Positions 1-7,412 are shown, counted from the stretch's first letter. The stretch: DNA of 9,385 nt from Flavobacteriaceae bacterium UBA7446 (GCA_002478685.1 DLPY01000016.1:1-9385); one strand, 5' to 3'. Made by a program: numbers and translations. Notes: a model not told the origin generated them from the sequence alone.

Positions 1-422
1 AAAACATACAATGTACCATGTGAATTTTTCAATCCTAAAACCGTTTTGCTTTCTTCCTTTTGGCGGTATTCTTCTCTTGAAACAAAAAAGAGTTGCATCC
101 CATTTCGTTGGCATGTTGCAAGGGTTGGATTAAGTGGTTTATGCGCTAACTCCTCCCCACGAACAATACCCATAGTAGCAATGCCATGGTTCGCGCCTAC
201 TGCTGCCACGGCAGCAAGATGGTTGGAGAAAGCCCCTCCAAAAGTGAGCAATGCATTTGCCTCAGATGCCTTGAATGCGGCAAGGTTATATTTTAGTTTG
301 CGCCACTTATTTCCCGAAGCAAGTGGAAAAACCATATCCTCTCGTTTTAGGTGTACCGAAATCTTTGCAGAAGCAAATGTAGCTAAATCCAATTTTTGGT
401 TTATTGGTTGAGAAAAATCCAT
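1..422 (-). CDS. ACC deaminase / D-cysteine desulfhydrase family PLP enzyme (N-terminal part, truncated by window edge)
   Basis: Reading the minus strand from the ATG at 422-420 gives 140 codons with no stop before the window edge. Family members are about 300 residues, so roughly half is present. The protein resembles fold-type II PLP enzymes of the ACC deaminase / D-cysteine desulfhydrase group: LKRED at 25-29, then SGNKWRKL at 36-43, where Lys39 should form the Schiff base with PLP, and a glycine-rich FGGAFSNH stretch at 61-68 in the cofactor/substrate-binding position. The group acts in the cytoplasm, deaminating ACC or splitting D-cysteine to pyruvate, ammonia and sulfide. The residues that separate these activities are outside the window, so I give no symbol. 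The start is well supported: it is the first ATG after an in-frame TAA about 25 bases upstream. The gene is divergent from the lipoprotein gene at 524, with a 101-base spacer. Confidence 0.85.
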   Translation of the reverse strand, partial: MDFSQPINQKLDLATFASAKISVHLKREDMVFPLASGNKWRKLKYNLAAFKASEANALLTFGGAFSNHLAAVAAVGANHGIATMGIVRGEELAHKPLNPTLATCQRNGMQLFFVSREEYRQKEESKTVLGLKNSHGTLYV

Positions 423-425
423 ATT

Positions 426-433
426 CAAAAATA
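426..433 (-). promoter_or_regulatory. Possible -7 box (TATTTTTG) of the PLP enzyme gene
   Basis: On the minus strand TATTTTTG matches the Bacteroidota -7 consensus TAnnTTTG exactly and ends 3 bases before the ATG at 422. The best upstream element is only a TTA at a 21-base gap. The position would place the transcript start inside the start codon, so this may be a chance match in AT-rich DNA. Confidence 0.25.
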
Positions 434-523
434 GGATATTGATTTATAGAGTGTTAATGCTACTCACAGAAATATAGTCTGCTTTTCGGCATGTTTTTTG
501 TGTAATTTTAGAAAAATTATACA

Positions 524-1069
524 ATGAAACGGTTTCTTCTTTTTGCTACTGCGCTCCTTCTAACTTCTTGTGCTTCAATTCGTGTTTCAAGCGATTATGA
601 TACAAACATAAATTTTGACACCTACTCTACATATGCGTTTTTTAAACCTGGAATAGACAAGGTTGAAATCTCCGATTTGGACAAACGCCGTGTGCTTAGG
701 GCACTTGAAAACACCCTTGCTACCAAAGGATTTACCGCCTCTGAAACACCAGATGTACTCATAAGTTTTCACACCAAAGCCGAAAAAAACGTGCGTGTTA
801 GCGAAAGCTATTTGGGTTGGGGTGGTCCATTTTACGGTCTTTATGGCGGTTGGGGCTGGGGCTGGGGTTTCAATAGACCCTATAATGTAAACACCTCTAC
901 AACAGGCGTGCTTTATATTGACATTATTGATGCGTCAACTAAAAAACTGATTTGGCAAGGCAAAGGCACGGGAAGTTTGAGCAAAGGCACACCTCAGGAA
1001 CGTGAAGAACGCATACGTGCGTTTGTAGCTGAAATTTTAGCTGCCTACCCGCCCAATACAAGTGAATAG
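524..1069 (+). CDS. DUF4136 domain lipoprotein
   Basis: The product has 181 residues. It starts with a lipoprotein signal peptide: MKRF, a hydrophobic stretch, then a lipobox LTSC with the lipidated cysteine at residue 16. The +2 residue is Ala, not an inner-membrane retention signal, so an outer-membrane anchor is likely. The mature part fits DUF4136: a conserved early segment with DYD and an F..Y.TYAFF pattern at 24-40, a helical region at 50-70, PDVLISFHT at 76-84, a Gly/Trp/Tyr-rich loop at 98-116, and a C-terminal TGVLYIDIIDASTKKLIWQG segment (residues 127-146) followed by a helix. The function of the family is unknown; members are small envelope lipoproteins, common in Bacteroidota. The gene stands alone, divergent from the PLP enzyme gene and convergent with alaS at 22 bases. 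I see no clear promoter box upstream, only a weak TAATTTTA at 503-510. Confidence 0.85.
   Translation: MKRFLLFATALLLTSCASIRVSSDYDTNINFDTYSTYAFFKPGIDKVEISDLDKRRVLRALENTLATKGFTASETPDVLISFHTKAEKNVRVSESYLGWGGPFYGLYGGWGWGWGFNRPYNVNTSTTGVLYIDIIDASTKKLIWQGKGTGSLSKGTPQEREERIRAFVAEILAAYPPNTSE
851..868 (+). repeat. Three tandem copies of TGGGGC/T inside the lipoprotein gene
   Basis: TGGGGC, TGGGGC and TGGGGT follow one another, encoding alternating Trp-Gly in the Gly/Trp-rich loop. The unit is 6 bases, so gain or loss of a copy keeps the frame. Further G runs lie just upstream at 814-825. Confidence 0.8.
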
Positions 1070-1091
1070 ATTTTAGTGAATAGTTAATGAG

Positions 1092-3704
1092 TTACTTTAA
1101 AACGGACTCTTTTGCAGCCGCTAAGGCATTGGCAATACCATCGGGGTTTTTACCACCTGCCGTAGCAAAGAACGGTTGTCCGCCCCCACCGCCCTGTATA
1201 TGAATTCCAATTTCTTTAATAATCATATTGGCAGTAATGTTCCCTTTTTGAGCAAGAGTTTTGGAAACATAACAAGCCAACGTTGGCTTGTTGTTTTTCC
1301 GACTTGCCAAAACAGCAACCAAATTGTCGCGATTTTGCCCCAATTGGAACAATGCATCTTTCATAGCCATAGCATCCAAATCAACTTCCTCAAATAAGCA
1401 GGAAATATCATTATCAACAGAAATACGGGTTTCCAATTTCGCAATCAACTGTTTTACTAGGTGCTTGTTCAACTGCTCTATTTCTTTGCGTAGTTTTGCA
1501 TTATCGTCTTGTAGTACCTGAACCGACTGTAGTACATTTTTTGGGTTTTTTAATTGCACTTTCAGCGCGTCAACCATAGCGGCTTGGTCGTAAACCAATT
1601 TTTTAGCTTCATCAGCGGTAACTGCTTCAATACGTCGAATGCCAGATGCCACCGCCGACTCTGCAGTAATGGTAAAGTGCCACAGTTCTGCCGTATTGGC
1701 AACGTGTGTTCCTCCGCATAATTCCATTGATTCACCAAAGCGAATGGTGCGCACCGTATCGCCGTATTTTTCACCAAACAATGCCATGGCACCGCTGTCC
1801 ATAGCCTGTTGGAAAGGCATGTTTCGGTGTTCTTCTAAATGGATTTGCTCTTCAATCCTCGCATTGACAAATGCTTCAACTGAAGTGAGTTCATCTAGTG
1901 TAAGTTTGGCAAAGTGCGAAAAATCAAAACGCAAATATCCCGAACGTACCATAGAGCCTTTTTGGGTAACGTGGTCTCCCAAAATCGAACGAAGACCTTG
2001 ATGCAACAAGTGTGTTGCCGTGTGATTGCTTGCCGTAGCAGCACGTTTTTGAGCATCTACCACCGCAGTAAACGTAGCATTTAAATCTTCAGGGAGTTGG
2101 TTAACTACGTGAATAATCAAATTATTTTCTCGCTTAGTGTCGATGATGTATGCCACGTTTCCGTTTGGCGCTTCCAAATAGCCTTTATCGCCTACTTGCC
2201 CACCTCCTTCTGGGTAAAATGGCGTGAGATTAAACACTAACTGAAAGGATGTGCCACTTTTGGTGGTTATTTTACGGTAGCGCACAATGCGAACGGGCAC
2301 TTTTAGCGTATCATAGCCTACAAATTCCTCCTCTTTATCGCCTCTAAGCTCAATCCAATCTTCGGTTTCGACTTGCGCCGCAGCTCGTGAACGTGCTTTT
2401 TGTTTTTCCATTTCAGCATTAAAATCCGATTCATTGAGCGTCATGCCGTGTTCCGAAAGGATGAGCGCCGTAAGGTCAACAGGGAAACCAAAGGTGTCGT
2501 AAAGCTCAAAAGCCTTTGCGCCAGAAAGTTCTTTGCCATTGTTTGAGGCTATCAACTGTTGTAGCATGACTAGACCTTGGGCCAATGTTTTTAAGAAAGA
2601 TTGCTCCTCTTCTTTTATGACATTTTGAATTAAGTTTTGCTGTGCTTTTAATTCTAAAAAAGCAGTACCCATTTGGCTGATTAGCATTTCTACTAAGGCA
2701 AAAATAAACGGCTCTTTTTGATGCAAAAAAGTATAGCCATAGCGAATAGCACGTCGTAAAATCCGACGAATCACATAGCCGGCGCCGTTGTTGGATGGAA
2801 GTTGCCCGTCGGCAATAGAAAAAGAAACTGCTCTAAGATGGTCAGCAATTACACGAATAGCAATGTCGGTTTGTTCATTCTTGCCGTAAGTAGAAGTTGT
2901 GCGGGTTTCAATTTCTCGAATAAGCGGCGTAAATACATCGGTATCATAATTAGATTGCACACCTTGAACAATCGTACACAAACGCTCAAAGCCCATGCCC
3001 GTGTCCACGTGTTTCTCGGGTAATTTTTCAAGTTTACCGTTTGCTTTTCTATTGAATTCAATAAATACCAAATTCCATACCTCAACTACTTGAGGGTGAT
3101 CTTGGTTGACAAGTTCAGCTCCTGAAATTTTAGCTTTTTCTTCGTCACTTCTAATGTCAACATGAATTTCAGAACATGGGCCGCAAGGACCTTGATCGCC
3201 CATTTCCCAAAAGTTATCTTTTTTGGAGCCCATCAAAATACGCTCAGGAGCAATATGTGCTTTCCAAAATGAAATGGCTTCATTATCGCTATCTAATCCC
3301 TCAGAATCATCTCCCTCAAAAACAGTAACATATAATTCGTTTTTATCGATGTTCATCACTTCGGTGAGGAATTCCCACGCATAGGCAATAGCCTCTTGCT
3401 TAAAATAATCACCAAAGCTCCAATTGCCCAACATCTCAAACATGGTGTGGTGATAGGTGTCTTTTCCAACCTCTTCCAAATCGTTGTGTTTGCCCGAAAC
3501 CCGAAGGCATTTTTGGGTGTTTGCAATACGGTCGTCTTTCGCTTTTTTGTTTCCCAAAAAATATTCTTTAAACTGATTCATACCAGCGTTGGTAAACATT
3601 AGTGTTGGATCATCCTTCATAACCATGGGTGCAGAAGGAACAATTTTGTGGTTTTTAGCAGCGAAAAAGTCTAAAAATTGCGCTCGGATTTGTTGTGCTT
3701 TCAT
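1092..3704 (-). CDS. alaS: Alanyl-tRNA synthetase
   Basis: This 870-residue class II synthetase charges tRNA-Ala with alanine in the cytoplasm and edits mischarged Ser and Gly. The length is normal and the gene intact. Domains in order: catalytic core at about 1-260, with class II motif 1 near TLMFTNAGMNQFK (34-46), motif 2 around CLRVSGKHNDLEEVG (66-80) and motif 3 GMGFER (236-241); a tRNA-recognition helical region to about 460; an editing domain with zinc ligands HTATH (His561, His565) and CGGTH (Cys663, His667); a coiled-coil stretch at about 725-755; and a C-terminal DHHA1/C-Ala domain with the Gly-rich GGGGGQPFF (838-846). The ATG at 3704-3702 gives the usual MKAQQIRAQFLDFF beginning. 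It is divergent from the M23 gene across 82 bases and convergent with the lipoprotein gene. No TAnnTTTG box is visible on its side of the spacer. Confidence 0.98.
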   Translation of the reverse strand: MKAQQIRAQFLDFFAAKNHKIVPSAPMVMKDDPTLMFTNAGMNQFKEYFLGNKKAKDDRIANTQKCLRVSGKHNDLEEVGKDTYHHTMFEMLGNWSFGDYFKQEAIAYAWEFLTEVMNIDKNELYVTVFEGDDSEGLDSDNEAISFWKAHIAPERILMGSKKDNFWEMGDQGPCGPCSEIHVDIRSDEEKAKISGAELVNQDHPQVVEVWNLVFIEFNRKANGKLEKLPEKHVDTGMGFERLCTIVQGVQSNYDTDVFTPLIREIETRTTSTYGKNEQTDIAIRVIADHLRAVSFSIADGQLPSNNGAGYVIRRILRRAIRYGYTFLHQKEPFIFALVEMLISQMGTAFLELKAQQNLIQNVIKEEEQSFLKTLAQGLVMLQQLIASNNGKELSGAKAFELYDTFGFPVDLTALILSEHGMTLNESDFNAEMEKQKARSRAAAQVETEDWIELRGDKEEEFVGYDTLKVPVRIVRYRKITTKSGTSFQLVFNLTPFYPEGGGQVGDKGYLEAPNGNVAYIIDTKRENNLIIHVVNQLPEDLNATFTAVVDAQKRAATASNHTATHLLHQGLRSILGDHVTQKGSMVRSGYLRFDFSHFAKLTLDELTSVEAFVNARIEEQIHLEEHRNMPFQQAMDSGAMALFGEKYGDTVRTIRFGESMELCGGTHVANTAELWHFTITAESAVASGIRRIEAVTADEAKKLVYDQAAMVDALKVQLKNPKNVLQSVQVLQDDNAKLRKEIEQLNKHLVKQLIAKLETRISVDNDISCLFEEVDLDAMAMKDALFQLGQNRDNLVAVLASRKNNKPTLACYVSKTLAQKGNITANMIIKEIGIHIQGGGGGQPFFATAGGKNPDGIANALAAAKESVLK

Positions 3705-3711
3705 GAAACCG

Positions 3712-3742
3712 TTTAATGGTTGGTCTGAATTATGTATCTTTG
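3712..3742 (+). promoter_or_regulatory. Promoter for the M23 peptidase / MerR gene pair
   Basis: TATCTTTG at 3735-3742 matches the Bacteroidota -7 consensus TAnnTTTG. TTTA at 3712-3715, 19 bases upstream, is one base off the -33 element TTTG. The predicted transcript start is near 3749, leaving a leader of about 38 bases before the ATG at 3787. Confidence 0.6.
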
Positions 3743-3747
3743 TTTGA

Positions 3748-3766
3748 TACTCATTTCAACTGAGTA
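3748..3766 (+). other. Small stem-loop at the predicted 5' end of the M23 transcript
   Basis: TACTCA (3748-3753) and TGAGTA (3761-3766) are perfect inverted repeats around a 7-base loop. The element begins at the predicted transcript start and could be a 5' stabilising hairpin or an operator. The stem is only 6 bp, so this is tentative. Confidence 0.35.
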
Positions 3767-3786
3767 AAAATAGTACATTTTACTGA

Positions 3787-4764
3787 ATGGCAAAGGTTAA
3801 GTATTACTACGATCAAGAGAGTCTTTCTTATCGAAAGATTGAGGTAAAAAACCGACGAAAAGTACGCAATGTATTGGCATTTGTTACTGCAGCTGCCTTA
3901 TTTGGTGTGGGGTTTATGCTGTTTTTGCTTTCTACCTCCTTGCTGAGTACACCAACTGAAATTTCACAAGCTCGAGAGCTTGAAAACTACAAGTTGAACT
4001 ACGAGCAATTGCAACGTAAAATGACACATGTTGAAGAAGTTTTGGAACATTTGCAAGAACGTGATAACCAAATATACAGAGTAGTTTTTGAAACAAATCC
4101 TATTTCTGAGGATGTTCGAAAAGCTGGATTTGGAGGCGCCAATAGATATAAAAATTTAGAAGGTTTTACCAATTCTGATGTTATTATCAGTACTACTAAA
4201 AGGCTTGATATACTATCTAAACAAATGGTAGTACAGTCTAAATCTTTTGACGAAATACAACGTTTAGCGGTTGACAAAGAAAAACTTTTAGCAGCCATAC
4301 CATCTATCCAGCCTATTGCAAACGACGATTTGACTCGTATGGCGTCTGGGTTTGGTTGGCGAACAGATCCCTTCACCAAAGCTCGCCGACGTCACAAAGG
4401 GATGGATTTTACCGCACCTCGAGGAACACCGGTTTATGCTACAAGTGATGGAACTATTAAACGTGCAGATGCAAGGTCACTTGGCTACGGAAAACACATC
4501 CGTGTTGATCATGGGTTTGGTTATGTGACACTTTATGCACACTTGAGCGGATACAATGTTAAAAGAGGTCAACGTGTTAAACGCGGAGATATTATTGGAT
4601 ATGTGGGGAATACGGGGCGCTCACAAGCACCGCACCTTCACTATGAAATTCAAAAAGACGGCAAGGCGGTTAATCCAATTAATTTTTACTCTGGTGATTT
4701 AAATCCCGAGGAGTTTGAAGCAATGTTAGAAGCTGCTAATAAGGAAAATCAATCGCTTGACTAA
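3787..4764 (+). CDS. Membrane-anchored M23 (LytM-type) peptidoglycan endopeptidase
   Basis: The product has 325 residues. A basic cytoplasmic tail (1-28) is followed by one membrane segment at about 29-51, with no signal-peptidase site seen, so it is probably a type II inner-membrane protein. A helical, coiled-coil-prone region at 58-95 (ELENYKLNYEQLQRKM) and a linker precede the M23 domain at about 188-298. The zinc site is complete: HxxxD (His203, Asp207) and the second His of HLH (His285). The catalytic histidines are His252 (YAH) and His283. The enzyme is therefore expected to be active, unlike degenerate LytM factors such as EnvC, and should cut peptide cross-links in periplasmic peptidoglycan. 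The gene follows a good promoter and directly abuts the MerR gene. The ATG is chosen because the MAKVKYYYDQESLSYRKI start is typical of Bacteroidota members of this group. Confidence 0.93.
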   Translation: MAKVKYYYDQESLSYRKIEVKNRRKVRNVLAFVTAAALFGVGFMLFLLSTSLLSTPTEISQARELENYKLNYEQLQRKMTHVEEVLEHLQERDNQIYRVVFETNPISEDVRKAGFGGANRYKNLEGFTNSDVIISTTKRLDILSKQMVVQSKSFDEIQRLAVDKEKLLAAIPSIQPIANDDLTRMASGFGWRTDPFTKARRRHKGMDFTAPRGTPVYATSDGTIKRADARSLGYGKHIRVDHGFGYVTLYAHLSGYNVKRGQRVKRGDIIGYVGNTGRSQAPHLHYEIQKDGKAVNPINFYSGDLNPEEFEAMLEAANKENQSLD

Positions 4765-5085
4765 ATGCGCCATCAACTGCCCGAAAAACTTTATTATAGC
4801 ATTGGAGAAGTGGCCAATGCATTTGAGGTAAAGCCGTCGCTTATTCGCTTTTGGGAAAAGGAATTTCAAATCATTAGTCCAAAAAAAACACAAAGTGGAA
4901 CACGAAAATTTTCTGCTAAAGACATAGAAAAGTTTGAATTGATTTATTCTCTGGTTAAGGAGCGTGGATTTACGCTGGAAGGTGCAAAAAAACAGTTGAC
5001 AAAAGGGAATAAAGGAAACTTAGAAATACTCAAAAAACTGCAAAAAATCCGTCAAGAACTGCTGCGAATTAAGGCTGAGTTATAG
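4765..5085 (+). CDS. Short MerR-family DNA-binding protein
   Basis: The product has 106 residues. The N-terminal part is a MerR winged helix-turn-helix: YYSIGEVANAFEV (10-22) is helix 1 and the turn, SLIRFWEKEF (25-34) the recognition helix, and SGTRKFSAKDIEKF (44-57) the wing and following helix. Residues 58-80 form the second helical pair, and 83-106 a Lys/Leu-rich dimerisation helix. There is no metal- or drug-binding C-terminal domain, so the effector, if any, cannot be read from the sequence. The ATG follows the TAA of the M23 gene with no gap (TAAATG, 4762-4767), so translation is probably coupled and the two share the promoter at 3712-3742. This M23-MerR pairing beside alaS is, as I recall, common in Bacteroidota. 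It may regulate envelope genes, but its targets are unknown. Confidence 0.9.
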   Translation: MRHQLPEKLYYSIGEVANAFEVKPSLIRFWEKEFQIISPKKTQSGTRKFSAKDIEKFELIYSLVKERGFTLEGAKKQLTKGNKGNLEILKKLQKIRQELLRIKAEL

Positions 5086-5154
5086 AACTAAGAGCTGCTT
5101 TATAAATTCGTCAAACGTAAGTTCTCGATACAATTTTTCGTCGCTCAAAATCAC
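5080..5154 (-). other. Possible 24-codon reading frame or gene remnant between the MerR gene and der
   Basis: On the minus strand a frame from a GTG at 5154-5152 to a TAA at 5082-5080 reads (V/M)ILSDEKLYRELTFDEFIK, then QLLVL. Its composition looks protein-like (acidic/basic, amphipathic) and unlike translated AT-rich spacer. A TAA lies directly upstream of the GTG, so nothing can be added at the N-terminus in this frame. The 3' end overlaps the last codons of the MerR gene by 6 bases. It could be a tiny gene, the eroded end of a lost gene, or chance. I do not recognise it. Confidence 0.2.
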
Positions 5155-5181
5155 TTAAACTCAACTAGTCCAAAGCGAAAA

Positions 5182-5193
5182 AGTGCAGCCACT
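5182..5193. terminator. Weak hairpin in the MerR / der convergent spacer
   Basis: AGTG (5182-5185) and CACT (5190-5193) pair around a 4-base loop. On the minus strand the hairpin is followed directly by TTTT; on the plus strand an A/T-rich run with seven Ts follows a few bases later. A bidirectional terminator for the MerR and der transcripts is possible, but the stem is only 4 bp. Confidence 0.3.
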
Positions 5194-5197
5194 ATAC

Positions 5198-6502
5198 TTA
5201 TTTTTTTCGAGCAAAAACATCTATTGTAACTCCATTAAAATTATACTCGGCGCGGAGTTTGTTTTCCAAAAAACGCTTGTAAGGATCTTTAACATACTGC
5301 GGCAGGTTACAAAAAAATGCAAATTGTGGATGTGCAGAATGCAATTGAGTAACAAATTTAATTTTGACATATTTTCCCTTAAGTGCTGGAGGTGGGTTTT
5401 TTTCTATAATGGGAAGAATGAAGTCATTTAATTTACGAGTTGGAATACGCTGCGAACGTCTTTTAAATACATCAACTGCAGTTTCGATTGCCTTGAAAAC
5501 ACGTTGTTTTGTAAGTGATGAGATAAAAACAATAGGCACATCCACGAAAGGGGCTATTTCGGCTCGGATTTGTTCCTCAACTTGTTTTGAGCTTTGTGTG
5601 TTTTTGTCAACCAAATCCCACTTATTTACCAAAACAACTACCCCTTTATGGTTGCGAGCAGCTAACCAAAAGATATTTTTCACTTGGGAATCAAAACCGC
5701 GTGTAGCGTCATAAACAATCAAGCACACATCTGAATACTCAATGGAGCGCAAGGCACGCATTACAGAATAAAATTCTATGTTCGCTTTCACTTTTGCTTT
5801 TCGTCGGATTCCTGCGGTATCTACCAAACAAAATTCAAATCCGAAACGGTTATACACCGTATCAATACTATCACGGGTGGTGCCTGCCTCATCTTTTACA
5901 ATATTTCTAGGCTCTCCAATAAGGGCATTAACAAAAGAAGATTTTCCAGCATTTGGTCTCCCCACCACCGCAAATCGAGGAAGGCCTTCACGCGTATTAA
6001 CAGTTTGTTTCGGAAGGGCCTCAACCAATGCATCAAGCAACTCGCCTGTACCGCCACCATTCATAGCGGAAATATGATACAAATTATCCATTGCCAGCGA
6101 ATAAAACTCTACTGTTGCTGGTAATCGAAGGGCATTATCTACCTTATTAACAACCAAAAAAATGGGCTTATCGGATTTACGAAGTAATTTGGCAACTTCC
6201 TCATCCATTAGGTTAACACCTGTTTCAACATCTACCAAAAAAAGAATAGCATCAGCTTCCGCAATGGCAATTTCAACCTGTTGGTCAATTTCTTTTTCGT
6301 AAGCGTCGTCTCCACCTACCACATATCCACCTGTGTCTATAAGCGTAAATTCATGACCGTTCCAATCCGATTCACCATAATGCCTGTCACGCGTAACCCC
6401 ACTTGAAGGGTCAACAATAGCCTCCCGCCGCTGTACCAGACGGTTAAATAATGTGGATTTACCAACATTAGGTCTGCCAACAATAGCTACTAGGTTTCTC
6501 AT
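5198..6502 (-). CDS. der: Ribosome assembly GTPase Der (EngA)
   Basis: The 434-residue protein has the unique Der layout of two consecutive GTPase domains and a KH-like C-terminal domain. GD1 carries GRPNVGKST (9-17), GVTRDR (35-40), DTGG (56-59) and NKVD (119-122). GD2 carries GRPNAGKSS (181-189), GTTRDS (207-212), DTAG (228-231) and NKWD (293-296). The KH-like domain spans about 350-434, with the family's PPALKGKYVKIKFVTQ region. Der binds the 50S subunit precursor and is needed for its late assembly. The length is normal and no key motif is missing. The gene lies 33 bases behind era on the same strand, so the two probably share a transcript. A promoter-like box in that gap (6515-6522) could add der-only transcription. 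The ATG at 6502-6500 gives the canonical MRNLVAIVGRPNVGKS start. Confidence 0.97.
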   Translation of the reverse strand: MRNLVAIVGRPNVGKSTLFNRLVQRREAIVDPSSGVTRDRHYGESDWNGHEFTLIDTGGYVVGGDDAYEKEIDQQVEIAIAEADAILFLVDVETGVNLMDEEVAKLLRKSDKPIFLVVNKVDNALRLPATVEFYSLAMDNLYHISAMNGGGTGELLDALVEALPKQTVNTREGLPRFAVVGRPNAGKSSFVNALIGEPRNIVKDEAGTTRDSIDTVYNRFGFEFCLVDTAGIRRKAKVKANIEFYSVMRALRSIEYSDVCLIVYDATRGFDSQVKNIFWLAARNHKGVVVLVNKWDLVDKNTQSSKQVEEQIRAEIAPFVDVPIVFISSLTKQRVFKAIETAVDVFKRRSQRIPTRKLNDFILPIIEKNPPPALKGKYVKIKFVTQLHSAHPQFAFFCNLPQYVKDPYKRFLENKLRAEYNFNGVTIDVFARKK

Positions 6503-6514
6503 GATAGATTTTTA

Positions 6515-6547
6515 CAAAGTTAACTTAGACAGAGGTCAATAACCAAA
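6515..6547 (-). promoter_or_regulatory. Possible internal promoter for der
   Basis: On the minus strand TAACTTTG (6522-6515) matches TAnnTTTG. TTTG (6547-6544), inside the last codons of era, lies 21 bases upstream. The box ends 12 bases before the der ATG, giving a leader of only a few bases. Confidence 0.4.
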
Positions 6548-7408
6548 ACGTTTAAGGGCATTTGGGTTTGAGCGCCAATCTTTATTTACTTTCACAAAGA
6601 GTTCGAGGTGTATTTTTTTGTCAAAAAACTGTTGAAGTTCTTTTCGGGCAAGGGAACCCACTTTTTTAAGTGCATCTCCTTTGTGACCAATCAAGATACC
6701 TTTTTGCGAAGCACGCTCCACATAAATAATGGAGCTGATTTTGATGATGTTTTCGTTGACTTTAAAGGATTCCGTTTCTACCTCTACGGCATAGGGGATT
6801 TCTTTATCAAAGGAGAGTAAAATTTTTTCTCTTATAACCTCGTTTACCACAAAACGTTCAGGTCTATCAGTAAGTTGGTCTTTAGGAAAATATGGAGGAT
6901 GCTCAGGAAGCAATTCCACAATTTTAGTCACAAGTGCATCTATTTGAAATTTTTCTAGTGCCGAGATGCTCCAAATATCGGCATTAGGTAGTTGCAATTT
7001 CCACGCTTCAATGGTTTTTTCGAGTAGTCCTTGGTTACCCTTATCAATTTTATTTATGGCCAAAATAAGGGGCTTGTTAGTTTTAGCTAATCGGGAAATA
7101 AACTCTTGGTTTTTCCCTTTTTTCTCGCCTATTTCAACCATATAGACCAATACATCGGCGTCATCAAAAACGGTTTGTACCGCCTCCATCATGCTTTCTT
7201 GCAACTTATAGGCAGGGTCAATAATTCCTGGTGTATCGGAAAGGATGAGTTGATAGTCGTTCGTGTTATGCATACCTAAAATTCTGTGGCGTGTGGTTTG
7301 CGCCTTAGCGGAGGTAATGGTTAGTTTTTGACCCAAAATAGCATTGGTCAGGGTAGACTTACCCACATTTGGACTACCAATAATATTTACAAAACCAGCT
7401 TTGTGCAT
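6536..7408 (-). CDS. era: Ribosome assembly GTPase Era
   Basis: The 290-residue protein is a complete Era: an N-terminal GTPase domain with GSPNVGKST (11-19), TTRHRILG (38-45), DTPG (58-61), NKID (119-122) and ISA (148-150), then a type II KH domain at about 190-285 whose RNA-binding loop is GHKG (241-244) within GILIGHKGDALKKVG. Era binds the 3' end of 16S rRNA and helps mature the 30S subunit. It is the first gene of an era-der pair. The start MHKAGFVNIIGSPNVGKS is the conserved family beginning, and the ATG lies at 7408-7406. A -7-like box ends only 4 bases before that ATG. The gene is divergent from tRNA-fMet across 70 bases, so a control region may be shared. No defects were seen. Confidence 0.97.
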   Translation of the reverse strand: MHKAGFVNIIGSPNVGKSTLTNAILGQKLTITSAKAQTTRHRILGMHNTNDYQLILSDTPGIIDPAYKLQESMMEAVQTVFDDADVLVYMVEIGEKKGKNQEFISRLAKTNKPLILAINKIDKGNQGLLEKTIEAWKLQLPNADIWSISALEKFQIDALVTKIVELLPEHPPYFPKDQLTDRPERFVVNEVIREKILLSFDKEIPYAVEVETESFKVNENIIKISSIIYVERASQKGILIGHKGDALKKVGSLARKELQQFFDKKIHLELFVKVNKDWRSNPNALKRFGY

Positions 7409-7412
7409 GTTA

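Noticed and set aside
46..411. Plus-strand open frame of 121 codons
   Set aside because: It is antisense to the clear PLP enzyme reading frame, which has family motifs; the plus-strand translation shows none.
1092..3704. Several 60-120 codon frames on both strands inside alaS
   Set aside because: All overlap an intact 870-residue AlaS and carry no domain; they are shadows of the real gene.
3705..3786. A promoter for alaS in the divergent spacer
   Set aside because: No TAnnTTTG match exists on the minus strand there; TATTTTTA is the closest and lacks a good upstream element.
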